NCBI RefSeq assembly: GCF_016889805.1
Contig: NZ_CP069535.1
Span: forward strand, 2,046,001 to 2,110,000
Length of the DNA: 64,000 nucleotides
Direction of reading: 5' to 3'
DNA from: Rhodanobacter sp. FDAARGOS 1247
GTDB lineage: Bacteria; Pseudomonadota; Gammaproteobacteria; Xanthomonadales; Rhodanobacteraceae
Positions 48,580 through 61,615 of this stretch are shown one piece after another. A program made the translations under genes and the position numbers. Each line of letters starts with the position of its first letter. Position 1 is the first letter of the stretch. The notes under the pieces are model-generated. The model was not told the origin of the DNA, made no database searches, and saw nothing but the letters and a program-made list of their open reading frames with translations.

Positions 48580-49365
48580 TCAGATCGTCGAGGTCTTGCC
48601 GCCATCCATCGGGATGATGGCGCCGGTGACATAACTGGCCCGCGCCGAGGCGAGGAAAACCGCGACATCGGCAATCTCGGCGGGCTCGGCCATGCGCCCC
48701 AGTGGAATGCCGGCCAGCTGACTTGCCAGCAGCGCCTCGCGCGCTTGCCCGCTGGCCCGCACCGCGGCGTCCAGTCCTTCGTCGACGCGGCCGGTACGGG
48801 TTATCCCCGGATTGATCGCATTCACCCGCACGCCCCTGCCGGCGTAGGCATTGGCATAGCCCACGGTGGCCAGCATCAGGGCGGCGTTCGCCGAACCGCC
48901 GCCGATGTGCTGCGGATTGGCCTGGCGACCGCCCTGCCCGATCACGTTGACGATGCTTCCCGTGCCACGCGCCGCCATCGCACGAATCACCGGATCGATC
49001 GCGTGCATGTAGCTGAGGTACTTCGCCTGCATTGCCGCGAGCACGGCGGTCGCGTCCAGTTCGTCCGGCGGCGTGCGCCGGGCGGCGCCCGCGCAATTGA
49101 CCAGCACGTCGATGGGCCCGTGGTCGTTGACGATGCGTTCCATCACCAGTTGCGCCGCCACGCTGTCCTTGAGATCTGCCGGGTCCACATCCATGGCCAG
49201 GCCCAGCGACGCCAGTTGCTCCTGCGCGACACGCAGATTGGCCGGATCGCGGGAAACGCCGATCACGCTGGCGCCTTCGCGGGCGAAGGCGATCGCACAA
49301 GCCAGTCCGATGCCCTTGCTCGCGCCGGTGATGACGACGATGCGACCAGCCAGTTCAAGATCCAC
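48580..49365 (-). CDS. Divergent SDR-family protein lacking the usual YxxxK
   Basis: A 261-residue Rossmann protein of the short-chain dehydrogenase/reductase family. NAD(P) motif TGASKGIG and VLVNCAGAA are intact, as is the C-terminal [16 protein letters not shown]. The active-site helix reads [13 protein letters not shown] where classical SDRs have YxxSKAA, so both the catalytic Tyr and Lys appear replaced. It may bind a nucleotide without classical chemistry, or belong to the known GGxAN-type subfamily. The start was set at GTG 49365 because GGAGG lies six bases upstream; no ATG is well placed. Confidence 0.82.
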   Translation of the reverse strand: MDLELAGRIVVITGASKGIGLACAIAFAREGASVIGVSRDPANLRVAQEQLASLGLAMDVDPADLKDSVAAQLVMERIVNDHGPIDVLVNCAGAARRTPPDELDATAVLAAMQAKYLSYMHAIDPVIRAMAARGTGSIVNVIGQGGRQANPQHIGGGSANAALMLATVGYANAYAGRGVRVNAINPGITRTGRVDEGLDAAVRASGQAREALLASQLAGIPLGRMAEPAEIADVAVFLASARASYVTGAIIPMDGGKTSTI

Positions 49366-49522
49366 GTTCACCTCCGGATTGACGCCAGGTATTGAAGCAT
49401 GAAGCCGGCGCAGCGCGGGCCAACGGCGCAACCGTCTCCGCCGGATGGACCTGATGCCCCTGCACGGACGATCCGGTGCCCCCCCCTGCCATCAGTCATG
49501 TTGCCAATTTGCATCCAGCCTA

Positions 49523-49562
49523 TTGACGGTTCAAAACTCGGTGTTATAGTTCACTACAACAC
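49523..49562 (+). promoter_or_regulatory. Promoter with overlapping GntR/YtrA-type operator
   Basis: TTGACG (49523-49528), 16-bp spacer, TATAGT (49545-49550). The dyad GTGTTATAGT-TC-ACTACAACAC (49541-49562, one mismatch) covers the -10. A TAGT...ACTA core is typical of YtrA-subfamily operators, and the second gene downstream is such a regulator, so autorepression is likely. Confidence 0.7.
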
Positions 49563-49592
49563 CACCCAACGAGGTCACTAAGGAGGCCCGTC

Positions 49593-49934
49593 ATGAAAGC
49601 GCACAACCTGATCGCCAGCGCCGCCGCCGTCCTGCTCACCGTCGCGAGCCTGAGCGTCGTCAACTACAACGTCGACAGCCAGCCGGCCGCAGCTGCCCAG
49701 CAGGGCGCCGCCCGCGTCACCAACCTGGCACCGGTCCAGGTTCGCCCCAGCGCAGCGGAAATGCGCAGCGCGGCCCTGCTGCCCGGGAACGACACCGCCA
49801 CCATCGCCACGATGTCGGTGCTGGGCAACCTGGGCGAGTCCGACGGCGCCGGGCAATTCAGCCTGCTCGGGTCGCAACTGGCCATGCCCTACTATTCGTT
49901 TGGCAACAAATTCGGTCGCATCAGCAAGGAATAA
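49593..49934 (+). CDS. Small exported protein of unknown function heading the GntR-ABC operon
   Basis: A 113-residue protein with a signal peptide or N-terminal anchor (LIASAAAVLLTVASLSVV). A low-complexity Ala/Pro/Gln stretch follows (about 30-50), then a short conserved-looking tail (ATIATMSVLGNLGESDGAGQFSLL outline; ends FGRISKE). The Shine-Dalgarno AAGGAGG is perfect. Its stop is 3 bp before the GntR start. Function not recognised; position as first gene of a regulated exporter operon suggests an envelope accessory or a substrate sensor. Confidence 0.75.
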   Translation: MKAHNLIASAAAVLLTVASLSVVNYNVDSQPAAAAQQGAARVTNLAPVQVRPSAAEMRSAALLPGNDTATIATMSVLGNLGESDGAGQFSLLGSQLAMPYYSFGNKFGRISKE

Positions 49935-49937
49935 GAC

Positions 49938-50312
49938 ATGACCATTACCTGGAACGACAGCGTCCCGATCTATCGCCAACTGCACCAGCGTGTCGTGGCG
50001 ATGATCCTGGACGGCGCCTTGAACGAGGGCGACCCGCTGCCGTCGGTACGCCAGGTGGCAGCGGAATATCAGATCAATCCGCTGACGGTATCCAAGGCAT
50101 ACCAGGAACTGGTCGACGAACAACTGGTTGAGAAACGGAGGGGCTTGGGCATGTTCGTCATTGAAGGCGCTCGCGAGGCGCTGCTGAAATCGGAACGCGA
50201 GCGCTTCCTGCGCGAAGAGTGGCCGGCGCTGTTTGCACGGCTGCAGCGGATGGGGCTGGATCTCAAGACTCTGCTGCGCGAAGCCGCCACGGACAAGGAG
50301 GAAGGATCATGA
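49938..50312 (+). CDS. GntR-family regulator, YtrA subfamily
   Basis: A 124-residue repressor-type protein: GntR winged helix (PIYRQLHQRVVAMILDGAL...LPSVRQVAAEYQINPLTVSKAYQEL in outline) and only a short two-helix C-terminal dimerisation part, diagnostic of YtrA-type regulators that control neighbouring ABC transporters. The stop overlaps the ABC ATPase start (ATGA). A matching dyad overlaps the operon promoter. Confidence 0.92.
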   Translation: MTITWNDSVPIYRQLHQRVVAMILDGALNEGDPLPSVRQVAAEYQINPLTVSKAYQELVDEQLVEKRRGLGMFVIEGAREALLKSERERFLREEWPALFARLQRMGLDLKTLLREAATDKEEGS

Positions 50313-51166
50313 GCGCGGTAATCACGGCCAACGGCCTGACCAAGCGGTACAAGTCGGCGCTGGCGCTGGACAACACCAGCTTCCAGATCGAGCCCGGCCG
50401 CATTGTGGGCCTGATCGGTCCCAACGGTGCCGGCAAGACCACCGCGCTGAAGGCCATCCTGGGATTGACCGACTTCAGCGGCGAGTTGAACGTGCTGGGT
50501 TTCGACCCGCGCAAGCAGCGCGACAAGCTGATGGGCGAAGTCTGCTTCATCGCCGACGTGGCCGTGCTGCCGCGCTGGATCAAGGTGAGCCAGGCGATCG
50601 ACTTCGTCGCCAACGTGCATCCGCGCTTCGACCGCAAGAAGTGCGAGGCCTTTCTGGCCCGCACCAAGCTGCAGCCCGACCAGCGCGTGCGGCAGATGTC
50701 CAAGGGCATGATCGTGCAGCTGCACCTGGCCCTGGTGATGGCGATCGACGCCCGCCTGCTGATCCTGGACGAACCGACCCTGGGCCTGGACATCCTCTAC
50801 CGCAAGCAGTTCTACCAGAACCTGCTGGAAGACTACTTCGACGAGAACAAGACGATCATCGTCACCACCCACCAGGTCGAGGAAGTCGAACACATCCTCA
50901 CCGACCTGATGTTCATCCGCGACGGCAGGATCGTGCTGGATGCGGACATGGACGCGGTGGGCGAACGCTTCATCGAGGTGATGGTGGGCGCCGACAAGGC
51001 CGATGCGGCCCGGGCATTGAAGCCCATCGACGAACGCCAGGTCTTCGGCAAGAGCATTTTTCTGTTTGACGGCGCGAACCGCGCGGTGCTGGAACAGCTG
51101 GGCGAAACCCGCCGGCCGTCCATCAGCGACCTGTTCGTCGCCACCATGAAGGGAACCTACGCATGA
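50309..51166 (+). CDS. ABC transporter ATP-binding protein (YtrB-like)
   Basis: A 285-residue ATPase: Walker A GPNGAGKT (37-44), Walker B LLILDEPTLGLD, H-loop TTHQVEE. The signature motif is degenerate, MSKGM in place of LSGGQ, common in this exporter family. It starts at ATG 50309 overlapping the GntR gene and overlaps the permease by 4 bp. Likely energises the following permease as an exporter of an envelope-active compound; substrate unknown. Confidence 0.93.
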   Translation: MSAVITANGLTKRYKSALALDNTSFQIEPGRIVGLIGPNGAGKTTALKAILGLTDFSGELNVLGFDPRKQRDKLMGEVCFIADVAVLPRWIKVSQAIDFVANVHPRFDRKKCEAFLARTKLQPDQRVRQMSKGMIVQLHLALVMAIDARLLILDEPTLGLDILYRKQFYQNLLEDYFDENKTIIVTTHQVEEVEHILTDLMFIRDGRIVLDADMDAVGERFIEVMVGADKADAARALKPIDERQVFGKSIFLFDGANRAVLEQLGETRRPSISDLFVATMKGTYA

Positions 51167-52128
51167 AAACCTTCTACTGGCTGGTAAAGCGCGAATTCTG
51201 GGAACACCGGGGCGGCTTCTTCTGGGCGCCGATCATCACCGGCGGCATCTTCCTGCTGCTGAACATCATGGGCATCATCACCGCCGAGGTGCTCGGCGCC
51301 CGCCAGGGCATCAGCTTCGGCGCCAGCGGCGGTCTGCGTAAGGTCATCGAGGGCATGGACGCCGGCGACATGAGCAAGGTCGGGTTCGCCCTGGACATCG
51401 CGATGTACTCGGCAATGGGATTGCTGATCGTGGTGCTCGGCTTCGTGGTGTTCTTCTACTGCCTCGGCGCGCTGTACGACGATCGCCGCGACCGCAGCAT
51501 CCTGTTCTGGAAATCGCTGCCGATCTCCGACGCCAGCACCGTGTTGTCCAAGGTCGTCAGCGCCACCGTCGTCGCGCCCATCGTGGCCGTGATCGTGGGC
51601 ATCATCGTGGGCATGCTGCAACTGCTGATCGTGGCGATCACGCTGTCCTTCCACGGCGTCAACGTGTGGCAGCTGCTGGTACTGGCGCACCCGTTCAAGG
51701 TCATGTTCAACCTGATCGGCTACATCCCGCTGTATGTGTTGTGGGCTGCGCCCGCGGTGGGCTGGTTGCTGATCTGTTCGGCCTGGGCACGCAGCAAGCC
51801 GTTCCTGTGGGCGGTGGCACTGCCGGTCGGCGCCGGTCTGCTGGTGAGCTGGTTCGGCATCATGGGCCTGTTCAACCTGCCGGCCACCTGGTTCTGGAAG
51901 AACATCGTGCAGCGCGCCCTGTTCAGCGTGTTCCCCGGCACCGGCAGCATCTTCAGCGCGGACAGCGACAACATGGTCAGCCACGTCACCGGCAACGGCA
52001 GCGACGTCCTGGACCTGGTCAACACCTGGCACCTGGCAGCCTCGCCGAACCTGTGGATCGGTGTGGTGATCGGCGCCGCCCTGCTGGCCGGTGCGACCTG
52101 GTTCCGCCGCTGGCGCGACGACAGCTGA
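51163..52128 (+). CDS. ABC transporter permease
   Basis: A 321-residue inner-membrane protein with about six transmembrane helices (WAPIITGGIFLLLNIMGII, AMGLLIVVLGFVVFFYCLGAL, TVVAPIVAVIVGIIVGML, VLWAAPAVGWLLICSAWA, PVGAGLLVSWFGIMGLFN, LWIGVVIGAALLAGATW). A periplasm-facing loop lies between helices 1 and 2, and DDRRDRSILFWKSLPIS is the cytosolic coupling segment typical of ABC-2-like permeases. It is translationally coupled to the ATPase. Partner of the preceding gene. Confidence 0.88.
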   Translation: MKTFYWLVKREFWEHRGGFFWAPIITGGIFLLLNIMGIITAEVLGARQGISFGASGGLRKVIEGMDAGDMSKVGFALDIAMYSAMGLLIVVLGFVVFFYCLGALYDDRRDRSILFWKSLPISDASTVLSKVVSATVVAPIVAVIVGIIVGMLQLLIVAITLSFHGVNVWQLLVLAHPFKVMFNLIGYIPLYVLWAAPAVGWLLICSAWARSKPFLWAVALPVGAGLLVSWFGIMGLFNLPATWFWKNIVQRALFSVFPGTGSIFSADSDNMVSHVTGNGSDVLDLVNTWHLAASPNLWIGVVIGAALLAGATWFRRWRDDS

Positions 52129-52161
52129 CCCATCCGAACGAATCACAAGGGAGAACACACG

Positions 52162-52845
52162 ATGAAAAGCCATCTCTTCGCCAGCGGCATCCTCGCATCG
52201 GCCCTGCTGCTGCCACTGGCCGCCTGCAGCCACTCGGACCAGGATGCCCCGGCAGCAAAGCAAGCCAGCACCCAGACCTCGTCCTCGTCGATCGCCGCCA
52301 AGGTCCGTGAGGGCATCGAGCAGGCCAAGCAGGAACTGGCCACCAAGGACATCAGCATCGGCGACGTCCACTTCAACACGGAACCGGGCGTCCATCGCGA
52401 CTCCTCCCTGCCCAAGGCGGCGATCACCCCGCAAGGCAACCTGGTGATCGCGGGCAAGCCGGTCGATGCCACGCCGGAGCAGCACGTCATGCTGGTCGAC
52501 TACCGACAGCAGGTCCTCGGCATCGCCGAGGCCGGCATGGACATCGGTGCACAGGGCGCGGACATCGGCGTCACGGCGGCGAAGCAGGCCATCTGGGGTG
52601 CGCTCAGCGGCAAGGACGACAAGGAGATCGAGGCGAGCATCAAGCCGCAGACCGACAAGATCCAGGCCGCCGCCATGGCCCTGTGCAAGCGGCTGCCGGA
52701 CCTGTTGGCCTCGCAGCAGAAGCTCGCCGCGGCGATGCCGGCGTTCAGGCCCTACGCCACGATGACGCAAAAGGACATCGACGACTGCGGCAAGGAGATG
52801 ACTGACAAGGATGGCAAGAAGGGCTTTGCCGTGTTCTCCGACTGA
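52162..52845 (+). CDS. Lipoprotein, YggN/DUF2884-like (first of a tandem pair)
   Basis: A 227-residue protein with a signal peptide and lipobox LAAC (Cys22), then a low-complexity linker and a domain with PEQHVMLVDYRQQVLGIAEAGMDIGAQGADIGVTAAKQAIWG (outline) and a C-terminal Cys pair region. The next gene has the same plan: GKPVxxTPxE, Y-x-x-x-V, E-x-G-x-x-x-G, so the two are paralogues. It lies 33 bp after the permease with GGGAG and is probably in the same operon. Function unknown. Confidence 0.78.
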   Translation: MKSHLFASGILASALLLPLAACSHSDQDAPAAKQASTQTSSSSIAAKVREGIEQAKQELATKDISIGDVHFNTEPGVHRDSSLPKAAITPQGNLVIAGKPVDATPEQHVMLVDYRQQVLGIAEAGMDIGAQGADIGVTAAKQAIWGALSGKDDKEIEASIKPQTDKIQAAAMALCKRLPDLLASQQKLAAAMPAFRPYATMTQKDIDDCGKEMTDKDGKKGFAVFSD

Positions 52846-52857
52846 GCGGCTCAGGCT

Positions 52858-52883
52858 CCGCCAGCCGCCCCGGCGACTGGCGG
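52858..52883 (+). terminator. Hairpin between the two lipoprotein genes
   Basis: CCGCCAG pairs with CTGGCGG across a 12-nt loop; no T run. It may attenuate or stabilise rather than end transcription. Confidence 0.4.
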
Positions 52884-52936
52884 AACTGCTACCCGACGAT
52901 CACAAGTCTTCTCTTGAACCGAACAACGGACCTGTC

Positions 52937-53461
52937 ATGAAAGATCTCGCCCGCCCGCTCCTTCTCGCCGCACTGGCATGCACGCTCGCTGCCTGCAATA
53001 CGCCCGACACCGTCATGGCCAATGGTGCGATCACTCTTGATGGATACCAGGTGAACCTGCGCGTCATCGGCGCGTCGAAAGCCACGATCGATGCCGACGG
53101 CACGTTCACCGTCGACGGCAAGCCTGTCGTCACCACGCCCGCCGAACGCAGCCTGCTGGCCCAGTACAACCAGAGCGTGCGCTCGGTGCATGAAACCGGC
53201 CTGGCCATGGGCAAGGCCGGCGTCCGCATGGCGGCCAAAGCGGTCGTGGCCAGCACGTCCTCCGCGCCGGGCAATGCGGGTGAGACAGCCGAGGCGGGAG
53301 CCGGGCAAATGCAGCAGCTGAGCCTCGACATCTGCAAGGCGCAGGCTTCGATCAAGACCGCGCAGGATCAGCTGGCCACGCAACTGGCGTCCTTCAAGCC
53401 CTACGCTTCGATCGTCAGCTCATCCGACGTGGCCGATTGCGAGAGCGACGCCAAGGACTGA
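52937..53461 (+). CDS. Lipoprotein, YggN/DUF2884-like (second of a tandem pair)
   Basis: A 174-residue lipoprotein (lipobox LAAC, Cys20). The body parallels the preceding gene: DADGTFTVDGKPVVTTPAERSLL, YNQSVRSVHETGLAMGKAGVRMAAKAV, and a C-terminal CKAQASIKTAQDQLA with a second Cys near the end. It is shorter, lacking the N-terminal linker. Tandem duplication is the simplest explanation. Function unknown. Confidence 0.78.
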   Translation: MKDLARPLLLAALACTLAACNTPDTVMANGAITLDGYQVNLRVIGASKATIDADGTFTVDGKPVVTTPAERSLLAQYNQSVRSVHETGLAMGKAGVRMAAKAVVASTSSAPGNAGETAEAGAGQMQQLSLDICKAQASIKTAQDQLATQLASFKPYASIVSSSDVADCESDAKD

Positions 53462-53471
53462 CGACGGACCA

Positions 53472-53489
53472 TCCGGCACGCGTGCCGGA
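53472..53489. terminator. Palindromic hairpin after the second lipoprotein gene
   Basis: TCCGGCACGCGTGCCGGA, a perfect 18-bp palindrome 11 bp after the stop; no T run. Confidence 0.45.
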
Positions 53490-53597
53490 CGGGACCCTTC
53501 CCGCGCGGATACCGCCTGTATCCACCCCTTCCGCTCCACCGTTCATTCCACGAAGTCGTCCCGACTGCGTCGGCCTCCCGCACCCCGAGGAACCACC

Positions 53598-54248
53598 ATG
53601 CGCCTCCTGCCCTGCCTCCTGTTTGCACTGACTCTCGCCGCACCGCTGGCGCAAGCCTCGCCATCCCCCGCCAGCAATGCCACGGCACGGACCGGGACCG
53701 TTCTGCTGGTCGGTGACAGCCTGAGCTCGGCGCACCGCATCCCGGCCGAGGCAGGCTGGGTGAACCTGCTGCAGCAACGCGTCGACCACGCCACGACGAC
53801 CCCGCCTTCGATCGTCAACGCCAGCCGCGGCGGCAAGACCATGGATGACGCGCTGAAGGAACTGCCCGCACTGATCACCGCTCACCATCCGCGGCTGATC
53901 ATCCTCGAGCTGGGCGCCAACGACGCCATCCTCGGCGCCAACCGGCAAACCCTGGAACAGCACATGACCCAGCTGATCGACCTGGCCCAGGCCTCGGGAG
54001 CGAAGGTCGCCGTACTGGGTTTCGAGATCCCGCCCAAGCTCGACAAGGATCACTGCGCAGACACCCTGCGGCAGGTCTATGCCCGGGTTGCCAAGGATCA
54101 GCACGTCACGCTGCTGCCGTCCCTGATGGCCGGCATTTCGGACAAGCCCACCCTGCTGCTGGATGACGGCGTGCATCCGACCGCGGTCGCCCAGTTGCGC
54201 ATGCTCGACAACGCATGGCCCACGCTGCGTCCGCTGCTGATCAACTGA
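53598..54248 (+). CDS. Periplasmic SGNH/GDSL esterase, TesA-like
   Basis: A 216-residue hydrolase with a signal peptide (FALTLAAPLAQAS) and the SGNH blocks: GDSLS with Ser41 (block I), RGGKT (II), GANDAI (III, Asn) and DGVHPT (V, Asp/His). TesA proteins are broad-range thioesterase/arylesterase/lysophospholipases. ATG 53598 follows GAGGAA. It is the last gene before a strong terminator. Confidence 0.9.
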   Translation: MRLLPCLLFALTLAAPLAQASPSPASNATARTGTVLLVGDSLSSAHRIPAEAGWVNLLQQRVDHATTTPPSIVNASRGGKTMDDALKELPALITAHHPRLIILELGANDAILGANRQTLEQHMTQLIDLAQASGAKVAVLGFEIPPKLDKDHCADTLRQVYARVAKDQHVTLLPSLMAGISDKPTLLLDDGVHPTAVAQLRMLDNAWPTLRPLLIN

Positions 54249-54268
54249 AGGTAACGAAACTGTCGACG

Positions 54269-54300
54269 GAAGTGGCCCGCATGGTGCGGGCCACTTCTTT
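54269..54300. terminator. Terminator between the tesA-like gene and fumC
   Basis: GAAGTGGCCCGCA-TGG-TGCGGGCCACTTC, a perfect 13-bp stem followed by TTT, in a convergent gap. Confidence 0.88.
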
Positions 54301-54316
54301 CCAGGCTGCAGACAGG

Positions 54317-57228
<2,912 letters not shown>

Positions 57229-57338
57229 GGGCGAGGCCACAACGTCGGCCGTAGCGGTCGGGGCGAACCTTCGGGTTCGCCCTGCACCGCCAGCCTGGTG
57301 ACTTCATCAGGGTCGCGGGTTTCGGATTCCACAAAGAG

Positions 57339-57374
57339 AACAGCCACCCGGGTTTCCCTAGGTGGCTGTTTTAT
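57339..57374. terminator. Bidirectional terminator of purB and the tRNA cluster
   Basis: AACAGCCACC (57339-57348) pairs with GGTGGCTGTT (57361-57370), followed by TTATT on the plus side and preceded by GAGAA that gives CTCTT for the minus strand. Confidence 0.8.
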
Positions 57375-57450
<76 letters not shown>

Positions 57451-57486
57451 ATGAACTGATTGTATCCGCATGGACGGATTTGAAAC

Positions 57487-57564
57487 TGGGGTGGATGATG
57501 GGATTCGAACCCACGACAACCGGAATCACAATCCGGGACTCTAACCAGCTGAGCTACATCCACC
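57487..57564 (-). tRNA. tRNA-His (GTG)
   Basis: 78 nt with the His-specific extra G at the 5' end pairing with C73. Anticodon GTG in loop TTGTGAT; encoded CCA. Confidence 0.95.
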
Positions 57565-57576
57565 ATCGTTTGATAC

Positions 57577-57653
57577 TGGTGCGCCAGACAGGACTCGAAC
57601 CTGCAACCGTCGGCTTAGAAGGCCGATGCTCTATCCGGTTGAGCTACAGGCGC
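57577..57653 (-). tRNA. tRNA-Arg (TCT)
   Basis: 77 nt, anticodon TCT in loop CTTCTAA, encoded CCA. The acceptor stem GCGCCTG/CTGGCGC has a U6-U67 mismatch and a G-U at the T-stem base; otherwise canonical. Confidence 0.93.
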
Positions 57654-57677
57654 CGTCCTGTCGGCAGAACGTGTCGC

Positions 57678-57754
57678 TGGTCGGGGCAGAGGGATTCGAA
57701 CCCCCGACTTTTGCGTCCCAAACGCAACGCTCTACCAGACTGAGCTATACCCCG
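57678..57754 (-). tRNA. tRNA-Pro (TGG)
   Basis: 77 nt, anticodon TGG in loop TTTGGGA, acceptor CGGGGTA/TGCCCCG with one G-U, encoded CCA. Confidence 0.95.
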
Positions 57755-57931
57755 CTTTCGAATCTCCGGTCATGTCGCCACCGAAGCCTTGAAATGTTAC
57801 GGGTGACGCCTCGCCCAGTCAATCGTATCGAAGCACACCTTGGTATTTCCTCACCACCATTTCCAACGCGGACCTTGCAGGCTCCTGGTTGAAAACAGGA
57901 CGGATGCAGACACCCTGTCCCGGAATAAAAA

Positions 57932-58008
57932 TGGTGCGCCCGGAGAGATTCGAACTCCCGACCACCTAGTTCGTAGCCAGGTACTCTATCCAACTGAGCT
58001 ACGGGCGC
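57932..58008 (-). tRNA. tRNA-Arg (ACG)
   Basis: 77 nt, anticodon ACG (for TadA editing to ICG) in loop CTACGAA, acceptor GCGCCCG/CGGGCGC, encoded CCA. First gene of the cluster; a strong promoter precedes it. Confidence 0.95.
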
Positions 58009-58073
58009 ACTGTAAAACTTTTCAGCCGAGCCGGCGGTTGTCTGGGGAACAAGCCGGCGAAGCCAGAAGCGGA

Positions 58074-58102
58074 ATTATTCAGACTCCGACCTCTTGCGTC
58101 AA
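58074..58102 (-). promoter_or_regulatory. Promoter of the tRNA cluster
   Basis: On the minus strand TTGACG (58102-58097), a 17-bp spacer and AATAAT (58079-58074), 65 bp ahead of tRNA-Arg(ACG). An A/T-rich tract upstream could act as an UP element. Confidence 0.75.
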
Positions 58103-58152
58103 CCCTTTTCGCAAAATTTCTTCATCAAATTTGTCGCCGATGGTCCGGCCAT

Positions 58153-58178
58153 GAAAAAGGCGACCATCGGTCGCCCTT
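58153..58178 (-). terminator. Terminator of the rlmE-ftsH operon
   Basis: GGCGACC-ATC-GGTCGCC stem with AAAAA on the plus side, giving a T run for the minus-strand transcript, 34 bp beyond the ftsH stop. Confidence 0.88.
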
Positions 58179-58211
58179 TCCCTGTTGCCCGAATAGCCGT
58201 CCAAACGACGA

Positions 58212-60166
<1,955 letters not shown>

Positions 60167-60170
<4 letters not shown>

Positions 60171-60817
60171 GCACGGTTCTCGCCCGGTGACGCCGCGGCG
60201 GGCTTGCGGCCCGTCGCCAGCGCATATACCTCACGCGAACGTGCGCGGGAGGCCTTAGGTTTACGCATCGTCACGCGGCTGAAGTCCGCGCGCAAGCTGC
60301 GCAAGTAATCGTCAAAGCCGACACCCTGGAACAACTTGATCAGGAACGATCCGCCCGGCTTCAGCCATTCCCGGCTGAAGTCGAGCGCCAGTTCGCACAA
60401 CGCCATCGCGCGGATCTGGTCGGCCAGGGCCACTCCACTCATATTGGGGGCCATGTCGCACAGTACAAGATCGACCTTGAGGCCATCCAGGCGCGACTCC
60501 AGCTCCTTCAACACGCTTTCCTCGCGGAAGTCGCCCTGCAGGAAGTCCACCCCGGCGATGCTTTGCATCGGCAGGATGTCCAGGGCGAAAACCTTGCCGC
60601 TGTCCCCCAGCCGGTTGCGCACCAGCTGGGACCAGCTGCCCGGCGCCGCACCGAGGTCGACCACGTTGATGCCCGGCTTGAGCAGCCGGTCGCGTTCGAG
60701 CAGCTCCTCCAGCTTGTAGACGGCACGCGAGCGCAGGCCTTCGGCCTGGGCCTTTTTCACGTATTCGTCGTTGAAATGTTCGCGCAGCCATACTGCACTG
60801 CTTTTGCTGCGGGCCAT
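60167..60817 (-). CDS. rlmE: 23S rRNA 2'-O-ribose methyltransferase RlmE (FtsJ/RrmJ)
   Basis: Methylates U2552 of 23S rRNA in the 50S subunit; heat-shock linked. 216 residues: SAM motif [13 protein letters not shown], catalytic K-D-K-E elements including the early Lys of [19 protein letters not shown], and LIKLFQG. ATG 60817 chosen; an upstream frame extension has no similarity. Classic rlmE-ftsH order, coupled by ATGA. Confidence 0.96.
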
Positions 60818-60898
60818 GTCGTGCAATCGTCGATTGGGGAACGGGATACCCGCATGATACCCTTTGCCGTTCATCAACCGTGAATCGAGTCCCACCGC

Positions 60899-61195
60899 AT
60901 GGCCCTCTCCTCCTCGCAGATCCGTTACCTGCGCAGCCTCGCCCATGACCTGAGCGCGGTCGTCCTGCTGGGCAACAAGGGCGCCACGGAAGCCGTGGTG
61001 AAGGAACTGAACCAGGCGCTGGACATCCACGAACTGGTCAAGATCAAGCTGTCCGGCGGCGACAAGGAAGAGCGCCAGGCGCAGATCGACGTGCTCACCG
61101 GCGGCACCGGCGCCGAGCAGATCCAGCAGATCGGCCATGTCGTGGTGCTGTTCCGCCGCAATGTCGACGAACCGAAGATCGCCCTGCCACGCTGA
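60899..61195 (+). CDS. yhbY: Ribosome assembly RNA-binding protein YhbY (CRM domain)
   Basis: 98 residues forming one CRM domain with the GNKG-type RNA-binding loop ([19 protein letters not shown]). Binds pre-50S particles. Divergent from rlmE across 81 bp, a common pairing. Its stop overlaps the next start by one base (TGATG). Confidence 0.93.
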   Translation: MALSSSQIRYLRSLAHDLSAVVLLGNKGATEAVVKELNQALDIHELVKIKLSGGDKEERQAQIDVLTGGTGAEQIQQIGHVVVLFRRNVDEPKIALPR

Positions 61196-61572
61196 TGGAT
61201 CTGTCGCTGGAACGCCCCGAAGGCTATCTGTACGTGCGCCGGGTGGCCGCGCACGGCATCACCCTGATTGATCGCGAACTCACCTCCAGCTTCCTGCTGG
61301 CACCGGACAGGGCGATCGAGAACTGGCCTGTCACGGCTCCCGAAACGCTCGATGCCGGCCATGTCGAAGCCTTGCTGGCGCTGAACCCCGAGCTGGTCGT
61401 GCTGGGTACCGGCGCGCGCCAGGCCTTCCCGGCGGCCGCGTTCATGGCAGGCTTCCTGCGCAAGAACATCGGCATCGAGGTGATGGACAACGCCGCCGCG
61501 GCGCGCACCTACAACCTGCTGGCCGACGAAGGCCGCCGGGTGGTCGCCGCCTTCATCCTGCCGCCAGGCTGA
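61195..61572 (+). CDS. Mth938-like domain protein (DUF498/DUF598)
   Basis: 125 residues of the Mth938/NDUFAF3-like fold: [52 protein letters not shown]. Function unproven in bacteria; the mitochondrial relative aids complex I assembly. Translationally linked to yhbY. Confidence 0.88.
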   Translation: MDLSLERPEGYLYVRRVAAHGITLIDRELTSSFLLAPDRAIENWPVTAPETLDAGHVEALLALNPELVVLGTGARQAFPAAAFMAGFLRKNIGIEVMDNAAAARTYNLLADEGRRVVAAFILPPG

Positions 61573-61615
61573 TCGCCGCTGCTCCCGGGCCGCGGCCCGG
61601 GCGTGACCGGCCGCA

